In this document: piece after piece, positions 55,744 through 64,000 of the stretch
How the letters are laid out: each line of letters begins with the position of its first letter
Numbering within the stretch: the stretch's first letter is position 1
Assembly: GCF_003002915.1 (NCBI RefSeq)
Contig: NZ_PVTG01000001.1
Span: forward strand, 434,001 to 498,000
Reading direction: 5' to 3'
DNA length: 64,000 nt
Origin: Geodermatophilus tzadiensis
GTDB taxonomy: Bacteria; Actinomycetota; Actinomycetes; Mycobacteriales; Geodermatophilaceae
Notes under the pieces: model-generated
Databases searched by the model: none
What the model was told of the DNA's origin: nothing
What the model saw: only the letters and a program-made list of their open reading frames with translations
Program-made: the position numbers and the translations under genes

Positions 55744-56412
55744 CTAGGCGGGGGCCCGCGCCAGGGCCGCCCGCACCTCGTCGTCGGTGGTCTGGCCGAA
55801 GTCGTCGTAGTACCGGCCGACGGCACCGAACGGGACCGGGGTCAGCGGGCAGACCACCTCGTCGGCGTCCAGCGCGGCGCACACCTCGGGCGACCCGACG
55901 GGGACGGCGACGACGACGGCGGCGGGCCCGGCGCGGCGCACGGCGGCCAGCGCGGCGCGCACGGTCGAGCCGGTGGCCAGCCCGTCGTCGACCAGGACGA
56001 CGGTGCGGCCGGCGAGGCGCGGGGGCGGCCGGTCGCCGCGGTAGGCCACCTGGCGGCGGCGCAGCTCGGCGAGCTCGGCCCGGCGGACCTCGGCGGCGGC
56101 GTCGTCGTCGACCGCGTGGCGGGCCAGGACCACCTCGCTGCGGACGCTCTCGACGGTGTCCCCGACCGCCGCGAGCGCCCCCATCGCCAGCTCCGGGTGG
56201 CCGGGCAGGCCGAGCTTGCGGACGGCGACGACGTCGAGCTCCGCCCCCAGCGCCGCGGCCACCTCGGCGGCGACGAGCACCCCGCCGCGGGGCAGGCCGA
56301 GGACGAGCACCCCGGGCCCGAGCGGGACCGCGGCGGCACGGGCGGGGTCGGTCAGGAGCGCGGCGAGCTGCCGGCCGGCGTCGCGCCGGTCGGGGAAGCG
56401 GCGGTCGGCCAC
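55744..56412 (-). CDS. Phosphoribosyltransferase-fold protein
   Basis: 222 residues from GTG at 56412. The PRPP-binding motif VVLVDDGLATGSTVRAAL is intact, and GLPRGGVLVAAEVAAALGAELDVV fits the family of predicted phosphoribosyltransferases found alone in actinobacteria. C-terminal YYDDFGQTTDDEV is also typical of that group. The natural base is unknown. It lies 13 bp downstream of a short proline-rich frame, probably in one transcript. Confidence 0.8.
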   Translation of the reverse strand: MADRRFPDRRDAGRQLAALLTDPARAAAVPLGPGVLVLGLPRGGVLVAAEVAAALGAELDVVAVRKLGLPGHPELAMGALAAVGDTVESVRSEVVLARHAVDDDAAAEVRRAELAELRRRQVAYRGDRPPPRLAGRTVVLVDDGLATGSTVRAALAAVRRAGPAAVVVAVPVGSPEVCAALDADEVVCPLTPVPFGAVGRYYDDFGQTTDDEVRAALARAPA

Positions 56413-56425
56413 CGCGGCGGCCGGG

Positions 56426-56572
56426 TCAGACGGGAGCGGGCCCGGTGGGCGGCGGGGCGGTCGGGTCCGTGGGGCTGGGCTGCGGGACCGGGGCCGGCGA
56501 GGGCACGGGGACCGGGTCGACCGGCGACGGTGACGGACCGGGCGGCTCGGGCAGCGGGAACGGTGTCGTCAT
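56426..56572 (-). CDS. Small proline-rich protein (48 residues)
   Basis: ATG at 56572 opens a 48-residue frame starting MTTPFPLPEPPGPSPSP, with about 45 percent proline and no cysteine or hydrophobic segment. TAGCTT ends 6 bp before the ATG, fitting a leaderless transcript, and the stop is 13 bp before the phosphoribosyltransferase gene. It would be the first gene of that unit. GC-rich DNA readily gives proline-rich frames, so expression needs proof. Confidence 0.45.
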   Translation of the reverse strand: MTTPFPLPEPPGPSPSPVDPVPVPSPAPVPQPSPTDPTAPPPTGPAPV

Positions 56573-56578
56573 GCTCAG

Positions 56579-56584
56579 AAGCTA
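56579..56584 (-). promoter_or_regulatory. Leaderless -10 of the proline-rich frame / phosphoribosyltransferase unit
   Basis: TAGCTT on the minus strand with a 6-bp gap to ATG, no ribosome-binding site between. Confidence 0.45.
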
Positions 56585-56621
56585 TCCCCGCGGTAGCGGC
56601 GTGGAGCCGTCGTCCGCGCGC

Positions 56622-57341
56622 CTACGGGCGGCGGGCGCGGTGGAGGGCGACGATGCCGCCGGTGAGGTCGCGCCACTCGACGCCGGCCCAGCCCGCGGCC
56701 TGGATGCGCGCGGCCAGCGCGGGCTGGTCGGGCCAGGCGCGGATCGACTCGGCGAGGTAGACGTAGGCGTCGGGGTTGCTGCTCACCGCGCCGGCGATCC
56801 GCGGCAGCGCGCGCATGAGGTACTCGGTGTAGACGGTGCGGAACGGCGCCCAGGTCGGGCTGGAGAACTCGCAGACCACCAGCGTCCCGCCCGGCCGCAC
56901 CACGCGGGCGAACTCGCGCAGCGCGACGTCGGGGTCGGCCACGTTGCGCAGCCCGAAGGAGATGACCAGCCCGTCGACGCTGGCGTCGGCCAGCGGCAGG
57001 GCCATCGCGTCGCCGGCCACCTTGGGCACCGGCCGCGCGGCGCCGGCGCGCAGCATCCCCTGGGAGAAGTCGCAGGCGATGGCGTGCACGCCGCCGGCCG
57101 CGAGCTCGACGGTGGACACCGCGGTGCCGGCGGCGACGTCGAGGACGGTCTGGCCCGGCTGCGCGCCCAGCGCCTCGCGGGTGGCCCGCCGCCAGCCGGC
57201 GTCCAGCCCACCGGAGAGCACCGTGTTGGTGATGTCGTAGCGGCGCGCCACCCGGTCGAACATGGCGGCGACGTCGCGCGGCTGCTTGTCCAGTCCGGCC
57301 CGCACCCCGGGCCTGTGTGCGCTGTCTCGCCGGGAACCCAC
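56622..57341 (-). CDS. menG: Demethylmenaquinone methyltransferase
   Basis: 239 residues, UbiE/MenG family: [25 protein letters not shown] site [16 protein letters not shown], and [26 protein letters not shown]. It adds the final methyl group to the menaquinone ring. Start is GTG at 57341 with a leaderless -10 (TAGCGT) 8 bp away. A normal length is about 230. Divergent from menF across 35 bp, so the two menaquinone genes share a promoter region. Confidence 0.92.
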   Translation of the reverse strand: MGSRRDSAHRPGVRAGLDKQPRDVAAMFDRVARRYDITNTVLSGGLDAGWRRATREALGAQPGQTVLDVAAGTAVSTVELAAGGVHAIACDFSQGMLRAGAARPVPKVAGDAMALPLADASVDGLVISFGLRNVADPDVALREFARVVRPGGTLVVCEFSSPTWAPFRTVYTEYLMRALPRIAGAVSSNPDAYVYLAESIRAWPDQPALAARIQAAGWAGVEWRDLTGGIVALHRARRP

Positions 57342-57349
57342 GGCGGCCG

Positions 57350-57370
57350 ACGCTACCGGCCTCCTACCCT
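57350..57370. promoter_or_regulatory. Divergent menG/menF -10 elements
   Basis: TAGCGT on the minus strand (57350-57355, 8 bp before the menG GTG) and TACCCT on the plus strand (57365-57370, 6 bp before the menF GTG). Back-to-back starts leave no room for separate -35 spacers, so the promoters overlap. Confidence 0.5.
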
Positions 57371-57376
57371 GGAGGC

Positions 57377-58648
57377 GTGACCGCGGCTGCGCTGACCTCG
57401 CCGGACGCCGTCGCGCCCGCCGTCACGACGGTCCCGCTGGCCGACTCCCCCGACCTGCTGCGCCTGCTGCCCCGCGACGGCGCGCTGTCCTGGGTGCGCC
57501 GCGGCGAGGGTCTGGTGGGCTGGGGCGAGGCCGACCGGCTCGAGGTCTCCGGGCCCGGCGCGCTCGCCGAGGCCGCGGCCTGGTGGGCCGACCGCAGCGC
57601 CGGGCTGGTGGTCGACGACGGCGTCGGCGTCCCCGGCTCGGGCCCGGTCGTGTTCGGCAGCATCGCCTTCGACCCGGCCGCGGGGACGTCGGTGTTCGTC
57701 GTCCCGGAGGTCGTCGTCGGCCGGCGGCACGGCGTCGCGTGGCTGACCACCACCGGCGACGTCGACCCGCGCGACGTCCTCGCGGCCACCGGGCCACTGC
57801 CGCCGTCGCCGGCCCGGCTGCGCTACGCCGACGGCGTGCTCGACCCCGCGTCGTGGTGCTCGGCGGTGGCCGCCGCGGTGGCGCGCATCGACGACGGCGA
57901 CCTGGCCAAGGTCGTGCTCGCCCGCGACCTGCTCGTCACGGCCGACGCCCCGCTCGACCCGCGCCGGTTGCTCGACCGGCTGGCCGCCCGCTTCCCCGAC
58001 TGCTGGACCTTCGCCGTCGACGGGCTGCTCGGCGCCACCCCGGAGCTGCTGCTGCGGCGTACCGGCCGGGAGCTGTCCGCGCGCGTCCTGGCCGGCACCG
58101 CCCCGCGCGGCGCGGGCGCCGAGGACGAGCGGCTGGCCGCGGGGCTGATGGACAGCGCCAAGGACCGCGCCGAGCACGCCCTCGCCGTCGACTCGCTGGT
58201 GCGCGCGCTGGACCCCTACTGCACCGCGCTGTCGGTGCCCGACGGGCCCTCGCTGCTGACCCTGGCCAACGTGCGGCACCTGGCCACCGACGTCACCGGC
58301 ACGCAGCGCCGGTCGGGCCGCCGCGGGGCGGCGGGCCTGCTCGAGCTGGTCGACGCGGTGCACCCGACCGCCGCCGTCTGCGGCACCCCGCCGGACCGGG
58401 CCGCCGCGCTGATCGCCGAGCTCGAGGGGTTCGACCGCGGCCGGTACGCCGGGCCGGTCGGCTGGCTCGACGCCCGCGGGGACGGCGAGTTCGGCCTGGC
58501 CCTGCGCTGCGCCCAGCTCTCCGACGACGACCCGTGCTCGGCGCGGCTGTTCGCCGGCTGCGGCATCGTGGCCGGCTCCGACCCCGCCGCCGAGCTGGCC
58601 GAGACCCAGTCGAAGTTCGCCGCCGTCCAGGCCGCGCTGGAGAGCTGA
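57377..58648 (+). CDS. menF: Isochorismate synthase
   Basis: 423 residues from GTG at 57377. Chorismate-binding family: [35 protein letters not shown] (split), [42 protein letters not shown] and [23 protein letters not shown]. It converts chorismate to isochorismate for menaquinone; a siderophore EntC role is less likely beside menG, menD and menC. Short spacing and the TACCCT element suggest little or no 5' leader. Confidence 0.9.
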   Translation: MTAAALTSPDAVAPAVTTVPLADSPDLLRLLPRDGALSWVRRGEGLVGWGEADRLEVSGPGALAEAAAWWADRSAGLVVDDGVGVPGSGPVVFGSIAFDPAAGTSVFVVPEVVVGRRHGVAWLTTTGDVDPRDVLAATGPLPPSPARLRYADGVLDPASWCSAVAAAVARIDDGDLAKVVLARDLLVTADAPLDPRRLLDRLAARFPDCWTFAVDGLLGATPELLLRRTGRELSARVLAGTAPRGAGAEDERLAAGLMDSAKDRAEHALAVDSLVRALDPYCTALSVPDGPSLLTLANVRHLATDVTGTQRRSGRRGAAGLLELVDAVHPTAAVCGTPPDRAAALIAELEGFDRGRYAGPVGWLDARGDGEFGLALRCAQLSDDDPCSARLFAGCGIVAGSDPAAELAETQSKFAAVQAALES

Positions 58649-58653
58649 CCCCC

Positions 58654-59268
58654 GTGGTCCCGGACCCGTCCTGGGACCACAACGCGCACTACGGGCGGCT
58701 GCTGCTGCGCGCGCTGCCGCCGCGCTGCGAGCGGGTGCTCGAGGTCGGCTGCGGCACCGGCGACCTGGCCGCCGCCCTCGCCGCCCGGGTCGCCGCCGTG
58801 GACGCCGTCGACCGCTCGCCGGCGATGGCCGCGCTCGCCCGGGCGCGGGTGCCGCCGGGGGTCCGCGTGCTCGAGGGCGACGTGCTGGAGCTCGGGCTGC
58901 CCGCGGGCGGCTACGACGCCGTCGTCGGCGTGAGCGTGCTGCACCACCTGCCGCTGGAGGAGGCGCTGCGCACCCTCGCCGCGGCGTTGCGGCCGGGCGG
59001 GGTGCTGGCGATGGTGGCGCTGCCGCGCACCGACCTGCCCCGCGAGCTGCCGGTGGAGCTGCTCGCCGCCGTGCTGCACCGGGCCGTCGGGCTGGGCCGG
59101 GCCCTGCGCGGCCGCCGCTGGGCCGGGCCGCCGCCGGGGATGCCGCTGCGGGAGCCGGAGCTGACGGTGCGCGAGGTGCGGCGCCGGGCGACCGCGGTGC
59201 TGCCCGGGGTGCGGGTGCGGCGGCTGCTGTTCTGGCGCTACCTCCTGGTGTGGCGCCGGCCCGGGTGA
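58654..59268 (+). CDS. Class I SAM-dependent methyltransferase, substrate unknown
   Basis: 204 residues from GTG at 58654, 5 bp after menF, so co-transcribed. SAM site VLEVGCGTGDLAAALA, then AVDRSPAMAALARARV, GYDAVVGVSVLHHLPLEEALRTLAAALRPGG (split). Generic methyltransf_11/25-type fold. The C-terminal half is Arg-rich. It is unlike MenG, which is encoded next door. Position in the men cluster suggests, but does not show, a quinone or cofactor substrate. Confidence 0.8.
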   Translation: MVPDPSWDHNAHYGRLLLRALPPRCERVLEVGCGTGDLAAALAARVAAVDAVDRSPAMAALARARVPPGVRVLEGDVLELGLPAGGYDAVVGVSVLHHLPLEEALRTLAAALRPGGVLAMVALPRTDLPRELPVELLAAVLHRAVGLGRALRGRRWAGPPPGMPLREPELTVREVRRRATAVLPGVRVRRLLFWRYLLVWRRPG

Positions 59269-59281
59269 GCCCGGGCGGACG

Positions 59282-59318
59282 ACGGGGCCCCGACCGCGGG
59301 TGGCGGTCGGGGCCCCGT
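59282..59318. terminator. Bidirectional terminator between the methyltransferase gene and rpf
   Basis: Perfect 16-bp arms (59282-59297 and 59303-59318) with a 5-nt loop, between convergent genes. Confidence 0.85.
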
Positions 59319-59329
59319 GGCGTCGCGCG

Positions 59330-60714
<1,385 letters not shown>

Positions 60715-60852
60715 GTTTGCTGAGCGCGACCAAAACGTTACGTGTCGTCATGTCGACTGTCGCCGTGTCGTGGGTCACACCGGACCGTCCTCGGCGTGTC
60801 GCGGACGGCGTGTTCCCCGTCCGGCAGTCGTGTGACGGATCGTTCCCGCTGG
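60715..60852. promoter_or_regulatory. Promoter region of the riboswitch-rpf transcript
   Basis: TAACGT at 60735-60740 (minus strand) is the likely -10, placing the transcription start about 15 bp before the aptamer. The rest of the gap to menD shows nothing else I can name. Confidence 0.5.
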
Positions 60853-62532
60853 TCAGGCCAGCGCGGCGGCCGCGGCGTCGCGGATCGCGACCGCGAGGTC
60901 GGCCTCGGCGCGCTGGTCGGTGCGCGCCACCACCACCCGGGGCCCGCCGAGGGCCAGCGCCGTAGCGAGCTCCTGCGGTGTGGTCACCGCCGTCGCCGCC
61001 CAGCCCAGCGCCGCGGCGACGGCGACCAGGTCGCGGCCGTGCGGCGTCCCGAACACCCGCCGGTAGTCGCGGGCGTGCGCGGGACGCCCCGGTTCGAGCT
61101 GGGCGAAGATCCCGCCGCCGTCGTTGTCGGGGACGACCAGGGTGAGGTCCGGCCGCGGCTCCCCCTCGCCGGTCAGCAGCCCCTGCAGGTCGTGCAGGAA
61201 GGTGAGGTCGCCCAGGAGCGCCACCGCGGGGCCGCCGTGCACCAGTGCCGCCCCGATCGCCGTCGAGATGGTGCCGTCGATGCCGGCGACGCCGCGGTTG
61301 GCGAGCACGGCGAGGTCGCCGCGGGGGACGGCGAGCCGGTCGACGTCGCGCACCGGCGTCGAGGAGCCGAGCACGAGCAGCGCCCCGGGTGGCAGGGCGG
61401 CCACCACGTCCCGGGCCAGGCGGGCCGCGGTCAGCCCGGGTGCGGCGTCCAGCAGCGCGTCGACCGCCGTCCCGACCCGGCCGGCCGCCTCCCGCCACGC
61501 CCCCGCCCAGCCGTCGCCGGCCCCTGCTCCGGCCGGCGGGGCGGCCCGGTCGACCGCCGCGCTGGTCCGGCCGGCGTCGGGCCAGCGCGGCGCCACGGCG
61601 ACGGTCTCCACCCGCACGCGCGGGTCGGCCAGCAGCGCCGACACCGGCCGGGACAGCGTCGGGCGGCCGACCACGACCACCCGCTCGGGGCGGTGCGCGT
61701 CCAGCCAGCCGGCGGCGCCGAGCAGCAGCGCCCCGCCGCGGACGCCGCCTCCGCTCCAGGCGCCGCCGCTGGGCTCGGCGACCACCGGCCAGCCGGCCGC
61801 CCGGGCGCCGTCGGCCCAGGCGCGGCCGACGGCGGTCGGCCCGTCGCCGGCCACGACCAGCGTGCGCGGCCCGGCGCCGACCGGCGCGGACACCACGGGC
61901 GCGGGCGACCCGGCGGTCCACGGCGCGCCGCCGGGCCGGCCGGCCCACGGACCGGTGAGCTCGCCGGGCTCCCCGTCGGGCAGCAGCGGCTCGCGGAAGG
62001 GCAGGTCCAGGTGCACCGGGCCGGGGTCGGCCGACAGCGCGCCGGTGGCGGCCAGCACCGCCCGCGACACCAGGGAGCGCCAGTAGCGGTTCTGCGCCTC
62101 CTCGCGGCCGGCCTCGGGCACGCCGACGTCGGCCGCCCAGCGCACCGCGCCGCCGTAGAGCCCCGGCTGCTCGACCGTCTGGTTCGCCCCGGTGGCGCGC
62201 AGCTCCGGCGGCCGGTCGGCGGTCAGCGCCAGCAGCGGCACGCCGCTCGCGTCGGCCTCCAGGACGGCGGCGTGCAGGTGCGCGGCCGCCGTCCCGGAGG
62301 TGGTGAGGACCGGCACCGGCCGGCCCGAGGCGCGGGCCAGCCCGAGGGCGAGGAAGGCCGCCGTCCGCTCGTCGACGCGCACGTGCAGCCGCAGCACGCC
62401 GGCGCGCTCCGCCGCCGCCAGCGCCAGGGCGACCGGCGCCGAGCGCGAGCCGGGGGCCAGCACCGCGTCGGTGACGCCGTGCCGGGCCAGCTCGTCGACC
62501 AGCACGCGGGCCAGCGCGGTGGAGGGGTTCAC
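60853..62532 (-). CDS. menD: 2-succinyl-5-enolpyruvyl-6-hydroxy-3-cyclohexene-1-carboxylate synthase
   Basis: 559 residues from GTG at 62532. A TPP enzyme that adds decarboxylated 2-oxoglutarate to isochorismate, the first committed step of menaquinone synthesis. APGSRSAPVALAL, HVRVDERTAAFLALGLA, LTADRPPELR and the TPP-binding pair GDLTFLHDLQGL...VVPDNDGGGIF are intact. Its start overlaps the menC stop as GTGA. Confidence 0.95.
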   Translation of the reverse strand: MNPSTALARVLVDELARHGVTDAVLAPGSRSAPVALALAAAERAGVLRLHVRVDERTAAFLALGLARASGRPVPVLTTSGTAAAHLHAAVLEADASGVPLLALTADRPPELRATGANQTVEQPGLYGGAVRWAADVGVPEAGREEAQNRYWRSLVSRAVLAATGALSADPGPVHLDLPFREPLLPDGEPGELTGPWAGRPGGAPWTAGSPAPVVSAPVGAGPRTLVVAGDGPTAVGRAWADGARAAGWPVVAEPSGGAWSGGGVRGGALLLGAAGWLDAHRPERVVVVGRPTLSRPVSALLADPRVRVETVAVAPRWPDAGRTSAAVDRAAPPAGAGAGDGWAGAWREAAGRVGTAVDALLDAAPGLTAARLARDVVAALPPGALLVLGSSTPVRDVDRLAVPRGDLAVLANRGVAGIDGTISTAIGAALVHGGPAVALLGDLTFLHDLQGLLTGEGEPRPDLTLVVPDNDGGGIFAQLEPGRPAHARDYRRVFGTPHGRDLVAVAAALGWAATAVTTPQELATALALGGPRVVVARTDQRAEADLAVAIRDAAAAALA

Positions 62533-63485
62533 GCGGCCAGCACCGCCGCGAGCCGGCCGGTCCAGCGGGCGGTGGTGTCCGGGTCGGCGGCGACGGCGGC
62601 CCGCCGGTCGGGCGCCACCGCGCGCACCGGCAGCGCGCCGTCGACCGGGAGCAGCGGCGCCGACGCCACGTCCTCGGCCAGCAGCGCGACCGTGGCCAGC
62701 CCGCAGGCGAACGGCAGCTCCGGCAGCGCCGCGGCCAGCGCCACCCCGGCCGCGATGCCCACCGACGACTCCAGCGCGGAGGAGACCACGCACGGCAGGC
62801 CGTGGGCCTCGGCCACCCGCAGCGCCGCGCGCACGCCGCCGAGCGGCTGCACCTTGAGGACGACGACGTCGCACGCCTCGCGCAGGTCGACCGCGAGCGG
62901 GTCGGCCGCGCGCCGCACCACCTCGTCGGCGGCCACCCGGACGTCGACCCGTCGGCGCAGCGCGGCGAGCTCGCCGAGGCCGGCGCAGGGCTGCTCGACG
63001 TACTCCAGGCCCACCCGGTCCAGCTCGCGGATCCGCGCGACGGCGGTGTCGACGTCCCAGGCGGCGTTGGCGTCCACCCGCAGGGCGCCGGCCGGTCCCA
63101 GCGCGTCGCGGACCGCCTCCACCCGGGCGAGGTCGTCGGCGGGCGTCTGGCCGGGTTCGGCCACCTTCACCTTCGCCGTCCGGCAGCCCGAGGCGGCCAC
63201 GACCGCGTGCGCCCGGTCGGCGTCGACCGCCGGCACCGTGACGTTGACCGGCACCGTGTCGCGCACCGGGGCCGGCCAGTCCCCGGCCGCCGCCTCGGCC
63301 GCGGCCGCCCACCAGCGGCGGCTCTCGGCGGCGTCGTAGTCCCAGAACGGGGAGAACTCGCCCCAGCCGCCCGGACCGCGCACCAGCACCCCGTCGCGGA
63401 CGTCGATGCCGCGGAAGCGGGTGCGCATGGGCACCGACCAGACCGCCAGCTCGTCGATCCCCGGCGGGAGGGCGGCGGTGATCAC
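62529..63485 (-). CDS. menC: o-Succinylbenzoate synthase
   Basis: 318 residues, enolase superfamily. Catalytic lysine in AKVKVAE, metal ligands in RVDANAAW, EYVEQPC and AADEVVR, and second lysine in VVLKVQPLGG. It dehydrates SHCHC to o-succinylbenzoate. GTG at 63485 has no Shine-Dalgarno; TACGCT ends 7 bp upstream, so the transcript is probably leaderless. It is coupled to menD downstream and divergent from menE. Confidence 0.93.
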   Translation of the reverse strand: MITAALPPGIDELAVWSVPMRTRFRGIDVRDGVLVRGPGGWGEFSPFWDYDAAESRRWWAAAAEAAAGDWPAPVRDTVPVNVTVPAVDADRAHAVVAASGCRTAKVKVAEPGQTPADDLARVEAVRDALGPAGALRVDANAAWDVDTAVARIRELDRVGLEYVEQPCAGLGELAALRRRVDVRVAADEVVRRAADPLAVDLREACDVVVLKVQPLGGVRAALRVAEAHGLPCVVSSALESSVGIAAGVALAAALPELPFACGLATVALLAEDVASAPLLPVDGALPVRAVAPDRRAAVAADPDTTARWTGRLAAVLAA

Positions 63486-63492
63486 GCCCGCC

Positions 63493-63518
63493 AGCGTATG
63501 CCGGGCCTTCCGTACCCT
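63493..63518. promoter_or_regulatory. Divergent menC/menE leaderless -10 elements
   Basis: TACGCT on the minus strand (63493-63498, 7 bp to the menC GTG) and TACCCT on the plus strand (63513-63518, 8 bp to the menE GTG), within a 41-bp intergenic gap. Confidence 0.55.
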
Positions 63519-63526
63519 GGCTCGAC

Positions 63527-64000
63527 GTGCCCCGGCAGCTGACCGTCCTCACCGCGCCGGACTCCCCCGCCGCCGTCCTCGGCTCGGTGCTGCCCGCCGT
63601 CCGCGCCTGCCTCGACGGGTCCGCGCCGCTCGCCGTCCTCCCCGCCGGGCCGCCGCAGACCGCGGCCCGGGAGGTCCTCGCGCCGGGGGAACCGCTGGAG
63701 GACGGCGCGGACCTCGTCGTCGTCACCTCCGGCTCGACCGGCCGCGGCCGCGGGGTGCTGCTGCCGGCGGCGGCGCTGCGGGCCTCGGGCACCGCGACGC
63801 TGGCGCGGCTGGGCGGCCCGGGCACCTGGCTGCTGGCCCTGCCGGTGTCGGCGATCGCCGGGCTGCAGGTGCTGTGCCGCTCGGTGCTGGCCGGCACCGA
63901 GCCCACCGTCCTCGGGCCCGGCGAGCCGCTGGCGGCGGCGGTCGCGCGCACCGGCGGCGAGCGGCGCTACACCGCCCTCGTGCCCACCCAGCTGCGCCGC
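63527..64000 (+). CDS. menE: o-Succinylbenzoate-CoA ligase, N-terminal part (cut by window edge)
   Basis: 158 codons from GTG at 63527 to the window end with no stop. ANL superfamily: VVVTSGSTGRGRGVLLPAAALRASG is the adenylate-binding P-loop, followed by LLALPVSAIAGLQVLCRSVLAG and YTALVPTQLRR. The P-loop reads GRGRG where most members have GxPKG, a pattern that can occur in actinobacterial MenE. The N-terminus is short compared with typical acyl-CoA ligases. It sits divergent from menC, fitting the cluster. Confidence 0.85.
   Translation, partial: MPRQLTVLTAPDSPAAVLGSVLPAVRACLDGSAPLAVLPAGPPQTAAREVLAPGEPLEDGADLVVVTSGSTGRGRGVLLPAAALRASGTATLARLGGPGTWLLALPVSAIAGLQVLCRSVLAGTEPTVLGPGEPLAAAVARTGGERRYTALVPTQLRR

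Noticed and set aside
55744-56412. Amidophosphoribosyltransferase or a named purine salvage enzyme
   Set aside because: Only the PRPP loop is diagnostic; specificity loops do not match hpt, apt or upp well enough to name it.

Overview
This 64 kb window is chromosomal DNA from a very GC-rich actinobacterium. Codon use with almost exclusive G/C third positions, frequent GTG and TTG starts, leaderless TAnnnT promoters, MaoC-like HadA/HadB next to rpmG, and an Rpf gene behind a c-di-AMP riboswitch all point to Actinomycetota. I infer a member of the Geodermatophilaceae (Blastococcus/Geodermatophilus/Modestobacter type), but a species cannot be named from sequence alone. I see no rRNA operon, insertion sequence, prophage or CRISPR array.

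Layout. Positions 1-4571 (minus strand): first codons of rpsJ, then tuf, fusA, rpsG and rpsL (the str operon), with a -35/-10 promoter far upstream at 4896-4924. Positions 5157-7780 (plus strand): a short accessory block between rpsL and rpoC holding a trypsin-like protease, a small protein resembling the protease's N-terminal domain, and an F420-type LLM oxidoreductase. Positions 7799-20412 (minus): rpoC, rpoB, rplL, rplJ, rplA, rplK, nusG, secE and tRNA-Trp. Positions 20700-28460: aspC, a lipoprotein M1-type peptidase, hadB, hadA, rpmG, tRNA-Met, tRNA-Thr, a membrane GGDEF/EAL protein, a TadE/G-like protein and tRNA-Tyr. Positions 28551-36570: yajQ, htpX, the 2-oxoacid:ferredoxin oxidoreductase pair korAB, a MocR regulator divergent from a flavin-nucleotide-type protein, and a lipoprotein sugar dehydrogenase. 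Positions 36687-54253 (minus): a complete 14-gene complex I operon nuoA-N, ending in a translationally linked polyprenyl diphosphate synthase gene. Positions 54417-64000: a menaquinone cluster (menJ, menG, menF, menD, menC, 5' part of menE) with a phosphoribosyltransferase, an unassigned methyltransferase and an Rpf/LysM cell-wall protein interspersed.

How the genes work together. The left third is the transcription/translation core. The right third is one respiratory module: complex I passes electrons from NADH to menaquinone, the men genes make the naphthoquinone head, the polyprenyl synthase makes the side chain, MenG methylates and MenJ reduces the side chain. A perfect Rex operator (54291-54308) ahead of nuoA suggests control by the NADH/NAD+ ratio. 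The rpf gene is preceded by a clear c-di-AMP riboswitch.

Less ordinary structure: hairpin elements placed directly behind stop codons, one nested inside another (17260-17319, 36571-36684); a 47-bp tandem repeat that re-uses the 3' end of rplL (15804-15914); a repeat-encoded 41-codon frame filling the nuoA-nuoB gap; a Thr/Ala-rich insertion in NuoM; three other unlisted small frames (6225, 27525, 56426); and a protease whose N-terminal domain seems to recur as the neighbouring small gene.
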